From Immersiella caudata (Eukaryota > Ascomycota > Sordariomycetes > Sordariales > Lasiosphaeriaceae), in the NCBI GenBank assembly GCA_030512335.1, contig JAULSU010000006.1, forward strand, positions 4,030,001 to 4,094,000: 64,000 nucleotides of DNA, given 5' to 3'. The translations under genes and the position numbers were made by a program. Of this stretch, positions 21,757 through 31,944 are shown in pieces. The notes beneath the pieces are model-generated. The model did not search any database, was not told the origin of the DNA, and worked only from the letters and a program-made list of their open reading frames with translations. The stretch's first letter is position 1, and each line of letters starts with the position of its first letter.

Positions 21757-21948
21757 TCAGCTCAAAGCAACTGCTCCATGAAGCTGATAGAGAGTGTTCT
21801 TTAACTCGTCCAGTTGCGAAGACGAACAAGTCGACGGCCTGACGTGCTTCTTCACGAGTCCGATGCACTTCGTGACTGACCCAAGGAGACCAGCTACTCC
21901 AACCGTGATGGAGAACGGATCTATGGTTTCGGTGTCAGTACTCATCAT
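21757..21948 (-). pseudogene. Orphan N-terminal domain of a fungal STAND protein
   Basis: A 63-residue frame starts MMSTDTETIDPFSITVGVAG and continues LLGSVTKCIGLVKKHV, then a helix (LDELKNTLYQLHGAV). The pattern DP-x-SITVGVAGLL-x(3)-T is the typical opening of the helical N-terminal signalling domain found at the start of many fungal NLR/STAND proteins (Helo-like). The frame stops soon after, and no NACHT or NB-ARC domain follows on this strand. The decayed locus at 20551-21604 lies downstream but shows no STAND motif. This is most simply a truncated remnant. Confidence 0.5.
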
Positions 21949-22689
21949 TCATGGAGCTGTCAAAACCACGCGAGGAAGAAGAGGGGATGACAATTGTGAG
22001 GCCTCTTAGACTCGGCGCTTTGTCAAAGTTTGCACGAGTTGCTCGAGTCTGAATGACTCGTCGGGTGTGCGGTCACACGAAATAGTGGGACCGGGATGCA
22101 AACTGCCGCATCGAGGGAATACATGCGATGTCCATCTGCAAAAGCTGCCAATTGACGAGCTGAAATTGAGCGCTCGGTGAGACTCGAAAATGCACAGATC
22201 AATATAAACACGCGAAAGTACTCCCCCACTCCGCCACAGCAGGCCCCCTGAAAGGTTGCCTTGCGGTGGGACTCTTCGAGTCCGCGGCCTACGGATCAAT
22301 GCCATTTCTTGTTGGTTCCGTCATATCTATACTGCCAATACACTCTCACACACTCATCTGCTCCCCTCGACGTACAACTTTCTGCAGTTCTTTTCGTAGC
22401 GCCAACTCCGGATTCGAACTGGAGAGTCTCCCGTCTCCATCATAGGCGATGCAGCTGCTGCTTTCGAAGCTCCGACGACAAGCCAAGCGGTGAACTTGAA
22501 AACGGAGGAAAGAAAAAGAGAGAAGCCGCATTCTTCGCTATGACCAGATGAGAGATCCCCATCTAGGTATTGAACTTGGGCGCGTGAGTTGTAAAGGGGC
22601 TAACATGTGAAATGGCAACTGTATACGATGTGTAAGTGCATAAACTCGATTGGCCTCCTGCCAGTGGTCACCTCAGTCCGATTCGGTGT
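21949..22689. other. Intergenic, accessory block
   Basis: No gene could be supported apart from the tRNA-like fragment at 22399-22430. Confidence 0.4.
22399..22430 (-). other. tRNA 3'-half-like relic
   Basis: On the minus strand a T-arm-like CTCCA-GTTCGAATC-CGGAG is followed by an acceptor-like TTGGCGC. It contains an 11-base match, with one difference, to the B-box GGTTCGANTCC. No matching D-arm or 5' acceptor half is found upstream, so this is at most a fragment. Confidence 0.3.
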
Positions 22690-23924
22690 TGCGCATGAGC
22701 AATACTTCGATGGATATCGACCAATTCGACGGGGCGCAAGATTTGTGATCTACCGGCCTTTCCAGCGAAGCATCACCCCGACTCGGCAGGCATCTTGGCT
22801 GAAGCCCTCCGACATGGCCGTCGCATGGCGCAATTGGGGGACATGCTCGTCATGGAGACTAGCGGGCCTGCCATGCTTGCAAAGCGGATGCCGAACGGGG
22901 AAATACACGCATTTAAATTTTCTTCTCAGGGAAGAATGATCGTCGACGCCTAGAGTCCACAAAAGGCCTAGCCGAGGCAATGTGAAAGACGAGGAGCTCA
23001 TGATGTGCACAGCTGCTGTGCACGGGCTCTGCTTTGGAAGCAAAGAAGTAGGGTGGTTTTGGACTGTCACGCCTTCGAGATATCGCCTGGAATGACCAGG
23101 CCTTTCACGACCTCGTCATGGCTAAAGCCGCAAAAAGCCTGGTCCACTCGATGGCGAAACAACATACCGCGGAAGATTTGTTCGATGGTTTCATCCAGGG
23201 CGAGGGCAAGGGCATAATTTGCCTATTCAGCGGACCTCCAGGCTCTGGCAAGACGCTAACTACCGAAGCTGTCGCCGAATCAACAGAGCCGCCTCTCTAC
23301 AGCGTCTCGGCCAGTGACCTGGGCACCCACCCCATCAACGTTGAAGAAAAACTCTCCGAGGTTTTAGAACTGGCGTCCAAGTGGAACGCTATTCTGTTGA
23401 CCGACGAAGCCGACGTTTCCCTTCAGGCGAGAACCAAGGAGAATGTCAACAGAAATACGCTTGTGAGCTTTGTTTTGGGGGCAGCTCGAGTACTTTCAAA
23501 GGGTACTGATCCTGACGACGAATCGGATCGAAGAGCGCGACGCGGCATTTGAAAGCAGGATAAACATCCCCCTCCAGTATCCCGATCTTGATGAGACGGC
23601 CAGGATGCACATTTGGAAGGCATTCGTCAGGAACTTGAGGGAGCGGCAGAGCAGCGATATCGCCATCAACGACGAGGACTTTACGCGTCTTGCCAAGTTG
23701 AACTTGAACGGCAGACAGATGGGACTCCAGTGTATTTTGGGAGACGATTTCTCGCTGACACTTCCCGCTAGATCAAAAACATTATCAACATTGCAAGGAT
23801 TGTCGCCAAGGATCTGGGGGAGACAATGTCTGCGTCGCATGTTGACTTGGTGCTTGAAGTTACGGGAAGGACGGTAGAAAAGGAAGAAGACAAAAGCAAT
23901 GGATTTGCTCCAGGCGATGCTTAG
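22690..23924 (+). pseudogene. Broken AAA+ ATPase (DUF7025-type) pseudogene
   Basis: Recognisable pieces occur in the order of the intact homologue at 40524-42680: SMDIDQFDG, KICDLPAFPAKHHPDSAG, EALRHGRRMAQLGD, KFSSQGRMIVDA, EELMMC...VHGLCFG, IAWNDQAFHDLVMAKAAKSL, Walker A SGPPGSGKT, Walker B LLTDEAD, LILTTNRIEE, then IKNIINIARIVA. Damage: a frame change at the GGGG run 22731-22734; TAG at 22951 and 22969; a frame change near 23030-23060; another at the GGGGG run 23477-23481; and an intron (23719-23771) whose donor reads ATGGGA instead of GTGGGA. The N-terminal third is missing. The Walker A and B motifs survive, so decay is probably recent or the copy was silenced. Confidence 0.85.
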
Positions 23925-24702
23925 ATCAATTGGACAATCATAGCCTACCTATTATAACCGTCTGTTATCGTCCCCGACATAACAAGTCCCTCACCCCTTT
24001 TCTCATCCCTGAAAAGGGGTACATCAAGGGTTAGGGTCTGTGATGTGAGCCGGACTTGGCGTCTGGTGTTGTGGGGTTAGGAGCGGAGCTCCGCTCACTC
24101 GCTCTTCTGTGCCCAACTCCAACCCCCACCTTCCACCTCAACTTGACTCCCACGACTCGCACACTTCAGCGCTTCCTTTGACGGGATGTTGCGCACCATC
24201 TGAAAACCATGGAGATGTCTTTGCACCTCCCTGGGACTCCCTTCTTTCTTTTCTGTTTTGTGGGCGAAAAAATCTCATCGCAGCGTTTTGAAACAGGGGT
24301 TCGATCGGAGGCGGGTGATCGGCGCGCCATTGGCCAACCGCCCGCCGCCCGTTTCGAAACAACTCACGGATGTTTCAAAGGCTGCACCACGGATTGGCTG
24401 GCACCACAGGACCAAGGCGCCAGAAGCAAGTACGCTCCTGACAGCTGCGTGCAATGGCGGCCGCTAACAGGACCTGAAACGCCGTCCCCGAGCTCTCGGA
24501 ACCTGGCGCTCCACGTCACCGGACGTGATCCAGAACAAAATAAATTGCCCGCAGGCCCCGTCAGGCGGGCCTGCCCTCCGGCGCCGGGAACCATCCGAAC
24601 TGACTCTCGAATGCAAGCATGTTCCATATCGGGTTCCGGCCCATGGAGACGATTCTCGAGTCGACCCCCTCGAATCCAAACTCGAACCCGCAATCCCCCA
24701 TC
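23925..24702. other. Intergenic
   Basis: 3' flank of the pseudogene and 5' region of the next gene. Nothing recognisable. In-frame ATGs at 24619 and 24643 could extend the next gene. Confidence 0.4.
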
Positions 24703-26149
24703 ATGGCCACACATAATCAACAACGCGATCTCGAGCGGGATCAGTCGCTCGACGCCCTGCTGAAGTCGCTGGGGAGGCCGACCAAAGACTCTGACCTCTT
24801 TCCTTTCGACCTGCCGCTCAGGAGCAGCTCGACATCCAAGATGCCGACGCGGAACCCCAGCCAACGCGTGCGCGACTGGGTGAAGCGCTCCAACACCCTC
24901 CGGTATGACCTCCTGGAGTCAATCTCGTTGTTTCTCACTGACGTGCCGCAGAACCGCAAAAGTTGCCGAGGCCGTCTCCCCAACAACAGGCCGTCACAGA
25001 ATCAACATCGCTCATCTCGGCGGCGGACGTGTCGGCACTGATGAAATCCAGCCCGCCATCACCGTCGGCCTGACCCCACGCCTCGTCCGCCCCCAGAGAA
25101 GCCGCGCAGCGTCCGACTCAGCCGAGAGTCGCATGACCCAGTGGATCGACCTCTACCCCGAAGCTTTTGAGAGTTTCAGCCCCCCACTGCAAGCAGAGCA
25201 CTCCCGCTCCCAGACGGAGCCCCCCTCCATCCCTCAGACGTCAAAGCCTGAATCTTCTTCGAACCCTCATCAGCACTCCCAGCAGCGCGCCAAAGTGCCC
25301 GAGCCCAGGGCAGATGTTGCCGAACTCGAAGACCCAGAACAGCAAGGCCTCCGCCCCGCGCCGCTTCGAACCCCCACGAGAAACAACACCCCCGAGGCCG
25401 AACCCTCCTCTTCCGGACCCCCGGCTTCTACACCAGAGTCACGCCCTTCCCAGGACGACAACCGCGGCCGAAGCAGGAGCACCAGCAAGAAACGAGTGGC
25501 TTCCCCAGCAACCCTCTCCGAAAACAACATCCCTACCCGAAACGAGAGCAACAGCAAGCCGAACCCCGCGCCGGGCCACGCCAGGAAGAACTCCAAGTGG
25601 AAACCCCTCCCACAGCTCCCGCCCCAAGTCCCCGCGACAGAGAAGCCAAAAACCCCTGCGCCCTCAGATATCTCAGCCATCTCCGCACCGGAGCTAGTCA
25701 CGCCCCCTCTCACGCCCGAGCCCGAACCCACCCCGGAGACGACCAAGAGCGAGCTGGTGCCGATGAAGATGGTTGCCGAAGAAGTCGTTTCGCCCAGTGA
25801 GGTCAGCGAGGTCAGTGTCAGCAGGAGTGGTAGCGCGAGTACTAGCGGGAGCGTCACTGCGAGGTACACGCGCGAGGAGAGGATCTGGTTGCACAGCAAT
25901 TACCGAGGGGAAGCCCCGTTTTTGCAGGCGTGGGGGTTGGATATCAAGAAGCAAGACGAGAGGGAGGAAGGAATCAGGATGGTGAGGGAGTTGATGGCTG
26001 CGGAGATGGGCACGACGAGCTCAGGACATGCAGCGAGCGGAAGTGTAACTGGCGGGACTCGGAGGGATGGGAGTTCCGCGGGACCAGGTGGGAGCTCAAG
26101 TGCGGGCGGTGGGGCGGATTGGAGTCAGGGACGGTATGAGTTGTCGTGA
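24703..26149 (+). CDS. Disordered Ser/Pro-rich fungal protein, one intron
   Basis: Exons 24703-24902 and 24952-26149 join in frame (donor GTATGA, branch CTGAC, acceptor CCGCAG) to 465 residues. The N-terminus (LERDQSLDALLKSLGRPTKD) and the stretch after the intron (RINIAHLGGGRVGTDE) look conserved. The middle 230 residues are Pro/Ser/Glu/Arg-rich and surely disordered. The C-terminus regains structure with YTREERIWLHSNYRGEAPF and LQAWGLDIKKQDEREEGIRM, a plausible short interaction motif. I recognise no domain. ATGs at 24619 and 24643 in the same frame could add 28 or 20 residues; 24703 was chosen because the conserved-looking N-terminus begins there. Confidence 0.7.
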
Positions 26150-28521
26150 TGAACTGGAGTTGGGAATACGGGTTGTTTGTTGTTGACTTCTGACATTCGT
26201 TTTGGGACACTTGGAGTTTTGGGGTGTGTAAAAACTGATGATACCCCGTTTGGCCTTGACAGGCAAGAGATTTTATCTAGATGGCTTGGATACATTGGCT
26301 GGAAGGTTGTATAGAATATTCGTTAATTGTAACTACTGGTACTGAGCAGCATTGCTCCAAGTTCTCTTCCGACGTTTTCTCAGGGCAAACCAAATGTGGC
26401 TTGAATCTTTTCGTCCAGTCCGTTTCAAGCGCACGGCAAGCTTTGGATTTGGATTTTGGATTTATGGCTGCATCCAATGCCAATGAACTGTTCAGACTCA
26501 GTGCAGCAAGTGTGGCATACCCATGTCAAGCACTGCCATCGGGGGCGTCCAAGCCCGCTCAGTCCGATCAGCCACTCATGCACGATCTCGACTTTGGGTG
26601 CCGGAGATACAGCGGAGAGCGCCGAACTCTTCGATTGATCGCAAGCGGCCTCTTGACTTTGCTTCATTATAACTCTGTGTCGACTCTTGACAAGTTTGCC
26701 ATGTCTGAACTACCCTCAATGCATTCACATATTGGCCGCCGGTGCTTTTGCATACATGCATCCCAACAGCTGCCATTATGGCTTTGACTCTGGCGTCTCA
26801 AGCCTCTGGGTCGCGACTGCCACCTGCCACAAAGCTCAATGAGGCGATTGGCAGCTTTCTCAAAATCCTGATAGATGACCAACGCGCAACGCTCCAAAAA
26901 AAATAAAATCCATCCCCGACGCAGATGCCGTCCTCGTTTTCACCGCGCAGCTCGACTCCAGTCAAGAAAGGCGCGGACGTAGCATTGCGACCCGGCAGCA
27001 TTCCGTCCTCCAGTCTGTCCGAGAATTTTCCGCAGTCATTGACACCTTCGCCTTGAGAGACACTGCGCTTTAGGATTGGTGAAAATGAGGGTGTCCATCG
27101 TGACCTGCAATCCGCTGCCCAGTCACTGTAAGGAGCTTCGCCAACCAAGATAGGAGCTGCAGGCCCTGAAGCTCCTTCCATTTTGGCGACATGTCAAACA
27201 GTGCAAGACTTCCGAGCAGTGCTGCTCCAGTTTTCGGCGCTTTCTCAGAATGAACTGAATGCAACGCATTGGAGTCCAAACCCCAGGCGGGCCCTGGAAA
27301 CCTGTCAACCGGACGGCAAGCGCCGACGGGATTCCAAGGTTTGGGTTGAGGAGCCGTGACTGCCGTTATCGCTGAGAGCAAGGCCCCGAGTCGTTGCTGA
27401 TGGTATGCACCTCTCCTCTTCTCCCAGACATGCCGCCCAGCCCCGAAAACATCGCAGCGCTCACTGTTCCGCAAAGATTTGTGCACTCTTGTCCTTATCC
27501 CGCATCGGGCCGCCGGAACAACCCAGCATTGGATCCCGCAGCGCGAAAGCGGCGCGGAAGACGCTTTGTCTTCGGGCTCTGGTTGTGGCCGTGACGCGGC
27601 AAGGTGAGCCTAACATGTTCGGGCATTTCCGGCTTGCGCAGACCGCTGACGAGATTTGAGGCACGCTCTCCCCATCTCTGTCAGGCTGCATGCACCGCTG
27701 TGGCTGCGTTCTCCCCTCTTTTCACGATTGGACGCCCCGTCTTTCCTCGAGCACGAAACCCCAGACTATTTCGCAAGGGGCAATTGGAGAATGTTGAGAA
27801 GCAACCAGGATTAGTCCACATTGATGCCGACGGTCGATGGCTGCTGAAAAATGCGCAATCGCGCAGAGGGTCGAAGCTGCGTTCCGCGTTGGGCATCAAG
27901 CTGCCACCCCTCGACCTCGATCCCGCGCCACTGCAGCCCAATAAGAAGTCGGCCAACACGCCCGCAGCCACTTCCGCGGCGCCCTCCCCGCCATCTGAGC
28001 CGCTATCGCTGAGGAGCTGTACCACCGCAGACGCAACATCGGTCTCGAACTCGGTCGGTCGAGCCAAGGTGATTGGATTAATTCTGAGCTCCCAACCCCA
28101 GGAGCCTGGTCGGGCAGTTCGCATCTCTTCAGCATGCCGGTCGCAACTTTTGAGGCGGCCACAGCGACTGGGTATCACCATATCAGGGCAGGGAGCTTCA
28201 CCACCCAGTGGGCCCCCACGTGTGCAGCCTCTCAGCGCGACATTCGATTCTGCTTCTGGCGTACTTCATCACTTCGATCCCCACTCCGTAGTTACCGCAG
28301 AAGATCTCTCCTTCAGTCGTCATTCCTTCACAACTAGACGCCCGCCTCACGACACACGACCCACGACCCACGCCTCAGCAGTTCGCATTGTTTTCCGCAG
28401 GACAACCCATTTGGAACCAGGATTCTCGCTGCCTTTCCTTTGTCCACATCTATGCAGGGACACACGCTGTCGTTCTTTCGTTCCTCTGAGGAAGCCACGC
28501 TGTCGCGAAGCATAGGGAGCC
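26150..28521. other. Long intergenic region, 2.4 kb
   Basis: Holds long but unconvincing frames, notably 27604-28515, which ends six bases before the next gene's ATG and probably covers its promoter and 5' UTR. No tRNA or domain seen. Confidence 0.45.
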
Positions 28522-29656
28522 ATGGGCTATCATCAAGGTGACGACCTTGATGACTACCTACGCAACAATGGCTCCTATGCTGGTGACTACTACCCAAGTG
28601 GCCGGTTAAGCTCCGCCGGACGTTCTTCTCTCGCTGGAGACACATCCGCTCGTGGTTCCCAGCCCCTGGGCAATGTTTACCAGTTTGATGCCCGTGGTTC
28701 CCAGTACCGCGATGCGAACCCTTTTTTGCCAAATGGAGCCAAGGACAATCTCCCGGATGCTCAGCCGGGGGCCAACTTTGCCCAAGGATACCCACAGGCT
28801 GATTTCTTCCCTGAATCTACACAGGATGTCCAACTGCCGGGGAGTTCTTTCAAGACGCCTGGATTTTCTCAGGGGTTTTCCAGCTACTACGGCACCGCTT
28901 TGCCAGAGCCAAAACCATTTGGCGAAGCAGCTGGGACGCAAGATGACAGCCACTCATGGCTTTTCAACGTAAGCCCAATCGCTATGGGTGATGTAATGGT
29001 AAGTTCGACGCTTCCGCGACTTTTTCGAAGGGCCTGGCTGCTGGGGAACGCGGGATTGTGCGCGGCTCCCACTTTCTTTTCCTCTTCTCTCTACCCTTTC
29101 CTTGTATCAAGGTGGCCCCTTTTCCGGTACACCACAGAGACATGACCCGCGTTGCGGAAACGCCCCAGGCTGGTTCAACACATTCATGGACTTTTGTTGG
29201 CTCTCACCACTGGTCACCACCGCGCCGCCACCCGCACACTTTCGAGGGGGCCATCCTGTTGTTACAGCCATTTGCCCATCGTTCTACGCCATGGAACGCC
29301 GGTGGGCGAAGCGCGTTGCTTTGCAGAATTTCGGAGGTAAGTTAATGTTCAATACAGCTTTTGGAGTGCCATAACTGACGAAATATGTCACAGGAAGCCT
29401 CCTATCCGCCTGGTAGTCATCAGTCTTGCTGAAGTCAGCAGTGACATGGGTGGTATTGCTCAGAGCTAAACCCAGGCGGTTTTTCCCATACCCAACCCTC
29501 CACCAACGGTCCAGGCCCATCAACCTCACACTTGGCTCTGCATCCGGAGCATCTCTTCTCACTACTTACTCTTGCTGGGCCTCACTTGCACCGTTGGACG
29601 TTGTACATGCCTTCTGGACCGCTTTCCCTACCGTTCGTCAACCTGGGGGTACCAAC

Positions 29657-29693
<37 letters not shown>

Positions 29694-30696
29694 GTCACTC
29701 GATCCCTCATTGCAGGCGCGCTGACAGACCCAAGTCGACCCTAGGAACCTGCCGCGAGGATGATAGCCAAGCGCCCAACGGGCATGGTACACCCACACGC
29801 AGACGGTCAGTTATGTCCGCTGTTCCGTGAATACGACACCTACGTGTGAAGCTAATCTCTTTGACTTCTATTTCCATCAGACCGTCGGTCAGCATCGCAT
29901 CATACCAATCACCGCTCCCGAAACCTTCGAGCACCGACAGCCAGGCTTCTTTCAAGGATCGGTCCAGCGACGCCGCACTTCCCAAGAGACTCCTAGCCTG
30001 CCCGTTCCATAGACACAGTCCGAGAAAGCACTGCCGGGGAGCCTGTCGTGGACCTGGGTTTAGCGATATCAGCCGGCTGAAGCAAGTCTCCTTCCTGTGA
30101 CGATTTTGTCGCCATTTTTGCTCATACTAACTTACGAGAAGGGAACACCTGTACCGCAAACACGCCGAGCCCGAGAACACATGTCCTCGCTGTCTCAAGT
30201 CGTTTGAGACATCCGACCTCCTCAGGAGCCACCAGAGGAAACGGCCATGCGAAGTCATGCCAGAAGGAGACCACCCGGATTGGATGACTGCGGCCCAAAA
30301 GTCCGAGGTGCGCTCCAAAAAGAGGACCAAGGATTCCCAAACCGACGAAGAGAAGTGGGCGAGGATATACGGCATTCTCTTTGGGTGGGACACCAGCGAC
30401 ATCCCCTCCCCCTGTAGGTCACGGACCCCAACCTTTGGCGACTAGCAGTACCCCTGACCCTATTCCTAGATTATGACGACGGACAAGCCGATGAGGTCGA
30501 TCACGAGGAGTGCTACCGCATTTCTTACTCCGACGTGGACCGACTACGCACGCACGATCCGCCGTATGATTTGAAGTGTCGGTTCGAGAGCAGCGTCGGC
30601 AGGGTTCTGGGGTCAGCGTCGGGGCCGCAGTTGAAGAAGATCTCAGACTTGGCCTGTGACCTTGTGGTGGAATTCATGGAGCGCTGTGCGCTATAG
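28522..30696 (+). CDS. Fungal C2H2 zinc-finger protein with GC-AG intron
   Basis: Exon 1 (28522-28998) encodes a disordered Gly/Ser/Pro-rich N-terminus beginning MGYHQGDDLDDYLRNNGSYA. The C-terminal exons are firm: about 29881-30081, 30142-30413 and 30470-30696. They read LLACPFHRHSPRKH, CRGPGFSDISRLKEHLYRKH, ENTCPRCLKSFETSDLLRSH and ILFGWDTSDIPSPYYDD. This is the fungal family with a degenerate first finger (C-x(3)-H ... C-x-GPG-F), a C2H2 finger and the trailing DIPSPYYD motif. The intron at 30082-30141 begins GCAAGT. Middle exons are tentative: about 29112-29338, 29397-29418, 29501-29605 and 29716-29797. A nuclear DNA-binding role is inferred. Confidence 0.72.
29659..29691 (+). repeat. A33 homopolymer
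   Basis: Thirty-three consecutive A within what I place as an intron of the C2H2 gene. Reads across it are likely error-prone. Confidence 0.95.
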
Positions 30697-31060
30697 TTCT
30701 AATGATGTTGGCGAACAGGGCGGGCTAACACAAGTCACCACGCATTCTCAAGTAATGATTCATGTCTTTGATTGTACAATCACTTTGTATCCCTGTTTTG
30801 GGAGACTTGAATTTTCCGGCGTTTACGGAGGACTTTAGGGAGTCACGATGTGGGATCATACGTTCAACGGGGTGGCAGGCGAAGGCGTCAGGGAGAAGGT
30901 CGGATACATCTGAGCTAATTACCTACAGGAGGATCACGTTGACAGCTCAACAAATCTCATTACCATTACTACCCGCCATAATCTCCCCCAAGCATGAAGC
31001 TAAAGTCGCTGAGCTCACGAAGTATATACAAGATCAAACCCCCTTGCAAGCGGAAATCTC
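30697..31060. other. Spacer between convergent genes
   Basis: 3' flanks of the zinc-finger and dienelactone hydrolase genes. Nothing else seen. Confidence 0.5.
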
Positions 31061-31944
31061 TTACAAGTGGAAGTCAAACCACCTAACAGCCTGAAGGAAG
31101 GCCTCCTCCTTGCCAAACCTCTGCTCGTCGTCGCTAATATCAGCGCGAACAGCGAAACCGTGGTGAGTTCCGGAGTACAGCGTAGTCTGATACGCCTTGC
31201 CGGTGCCGAGCAAAAGACCCTCGAGCTCACCGCGTCGCGCAGGCAGAAGCAAGTCATCAGCCTCAGCATACGCCACGCTCACAGGCTTGGTGATGGCCGT
31301 GACCTCAGAGTCCAACAACAGACTGGGATGAGCAGAGAAGGCAGCGTCAACGCCCTTGCCGGCAGCAAGGAAGCGGAAAGCGTACTTGCCGCCCCAGCAG
31401 TAGCCGGCGATGGCAACCTTGCTGATGTTGGGCTGGGCCTGGGCCCACGCGACGGCCTTGGCGATGATGGGGTCCTGCACGGCGGTGGTGTGCTTGGCGA
31501 GGAAGGCGCCCATGTTGAAGTTGGGGAGGTCGATGTCAGTGGACAGAGCTTCGCCTTGGAACATGTCAGGGGCGATGGTGAGGTAGCCGGCGCGGGCGAA
31601 GGAGTCGGCGAGGAGCTTGTTTTGGGGGAGCTCGATCCCGAAGACGTCGGTGAGGTAGATGATGGCCGTGTTGCGGCGGGGCCAGGCGGTGAGGAGGTTG
31701 CGGGGGCGGGTGATATAAGTTGTTACTGTACGTCAAGAAAATTAGCATGGGGTTGGGAAAAAAGGGGGGATAGGGGTTGGTGATGGAAAAGTGGCGTACC
31801 ATTCTGGATGGTCTGTAGGCTGCCCTGGGGGTTGCCGGTGTGGGCAATGACATCGGGGTTGGTGGGGTTCTTCCTGGGGAGGAGGCAGGTCGCTTCGCTC
31901 GAGAAGAGCAGCACCGAGGCGAGGGCAGCGAGGGAGAAACGCAT
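31061..31944 (-). CDS. Secreted dienelactone hydrolase family protein
   Basis: Exons 31944-31800 and 31725-31061 (74-nt intron, GTACGC...GTACAG) encode 269 residues. An N-terminal signal peptide (FSLAALASVLLFSSEATC) precedes an alpha/beta hydrolase. The family triad is visible: nucleophile Cys158 in GYCWGGK, acid in YAEADDLL (Asp206 or 207), and His236/237 in SGTHHGF. YLTDVFGIELPQNKLLADSF and YLTIAPDMFQGE match the family's first half. Related enzymes hydrolyse dienelactones in aromatic breakdown or act as general carboxymethylenebutenolidase-like esterases. No aromatic catabolism genes are nearby, so the substrate is open. Confidence 0.9.

Noticed and set aside
26341..27300. Suspected diverged duplicate between about 26341-26460 and 27206-27320
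   Set aside because: Shared words (GAGCAG..GCTGCTCC, TTTCTCAG) are short and spacing differs. Not convincing without an alignment.
27604..28515. 303-codon plus-strand frame directly upstream of the C2H2 gene
   Set aside because: Composition is promoter-like, there are no motifs or conserved-looking blocks, and it ends six bases before the real ATG. GC-rich DNA gives such frames by chance.
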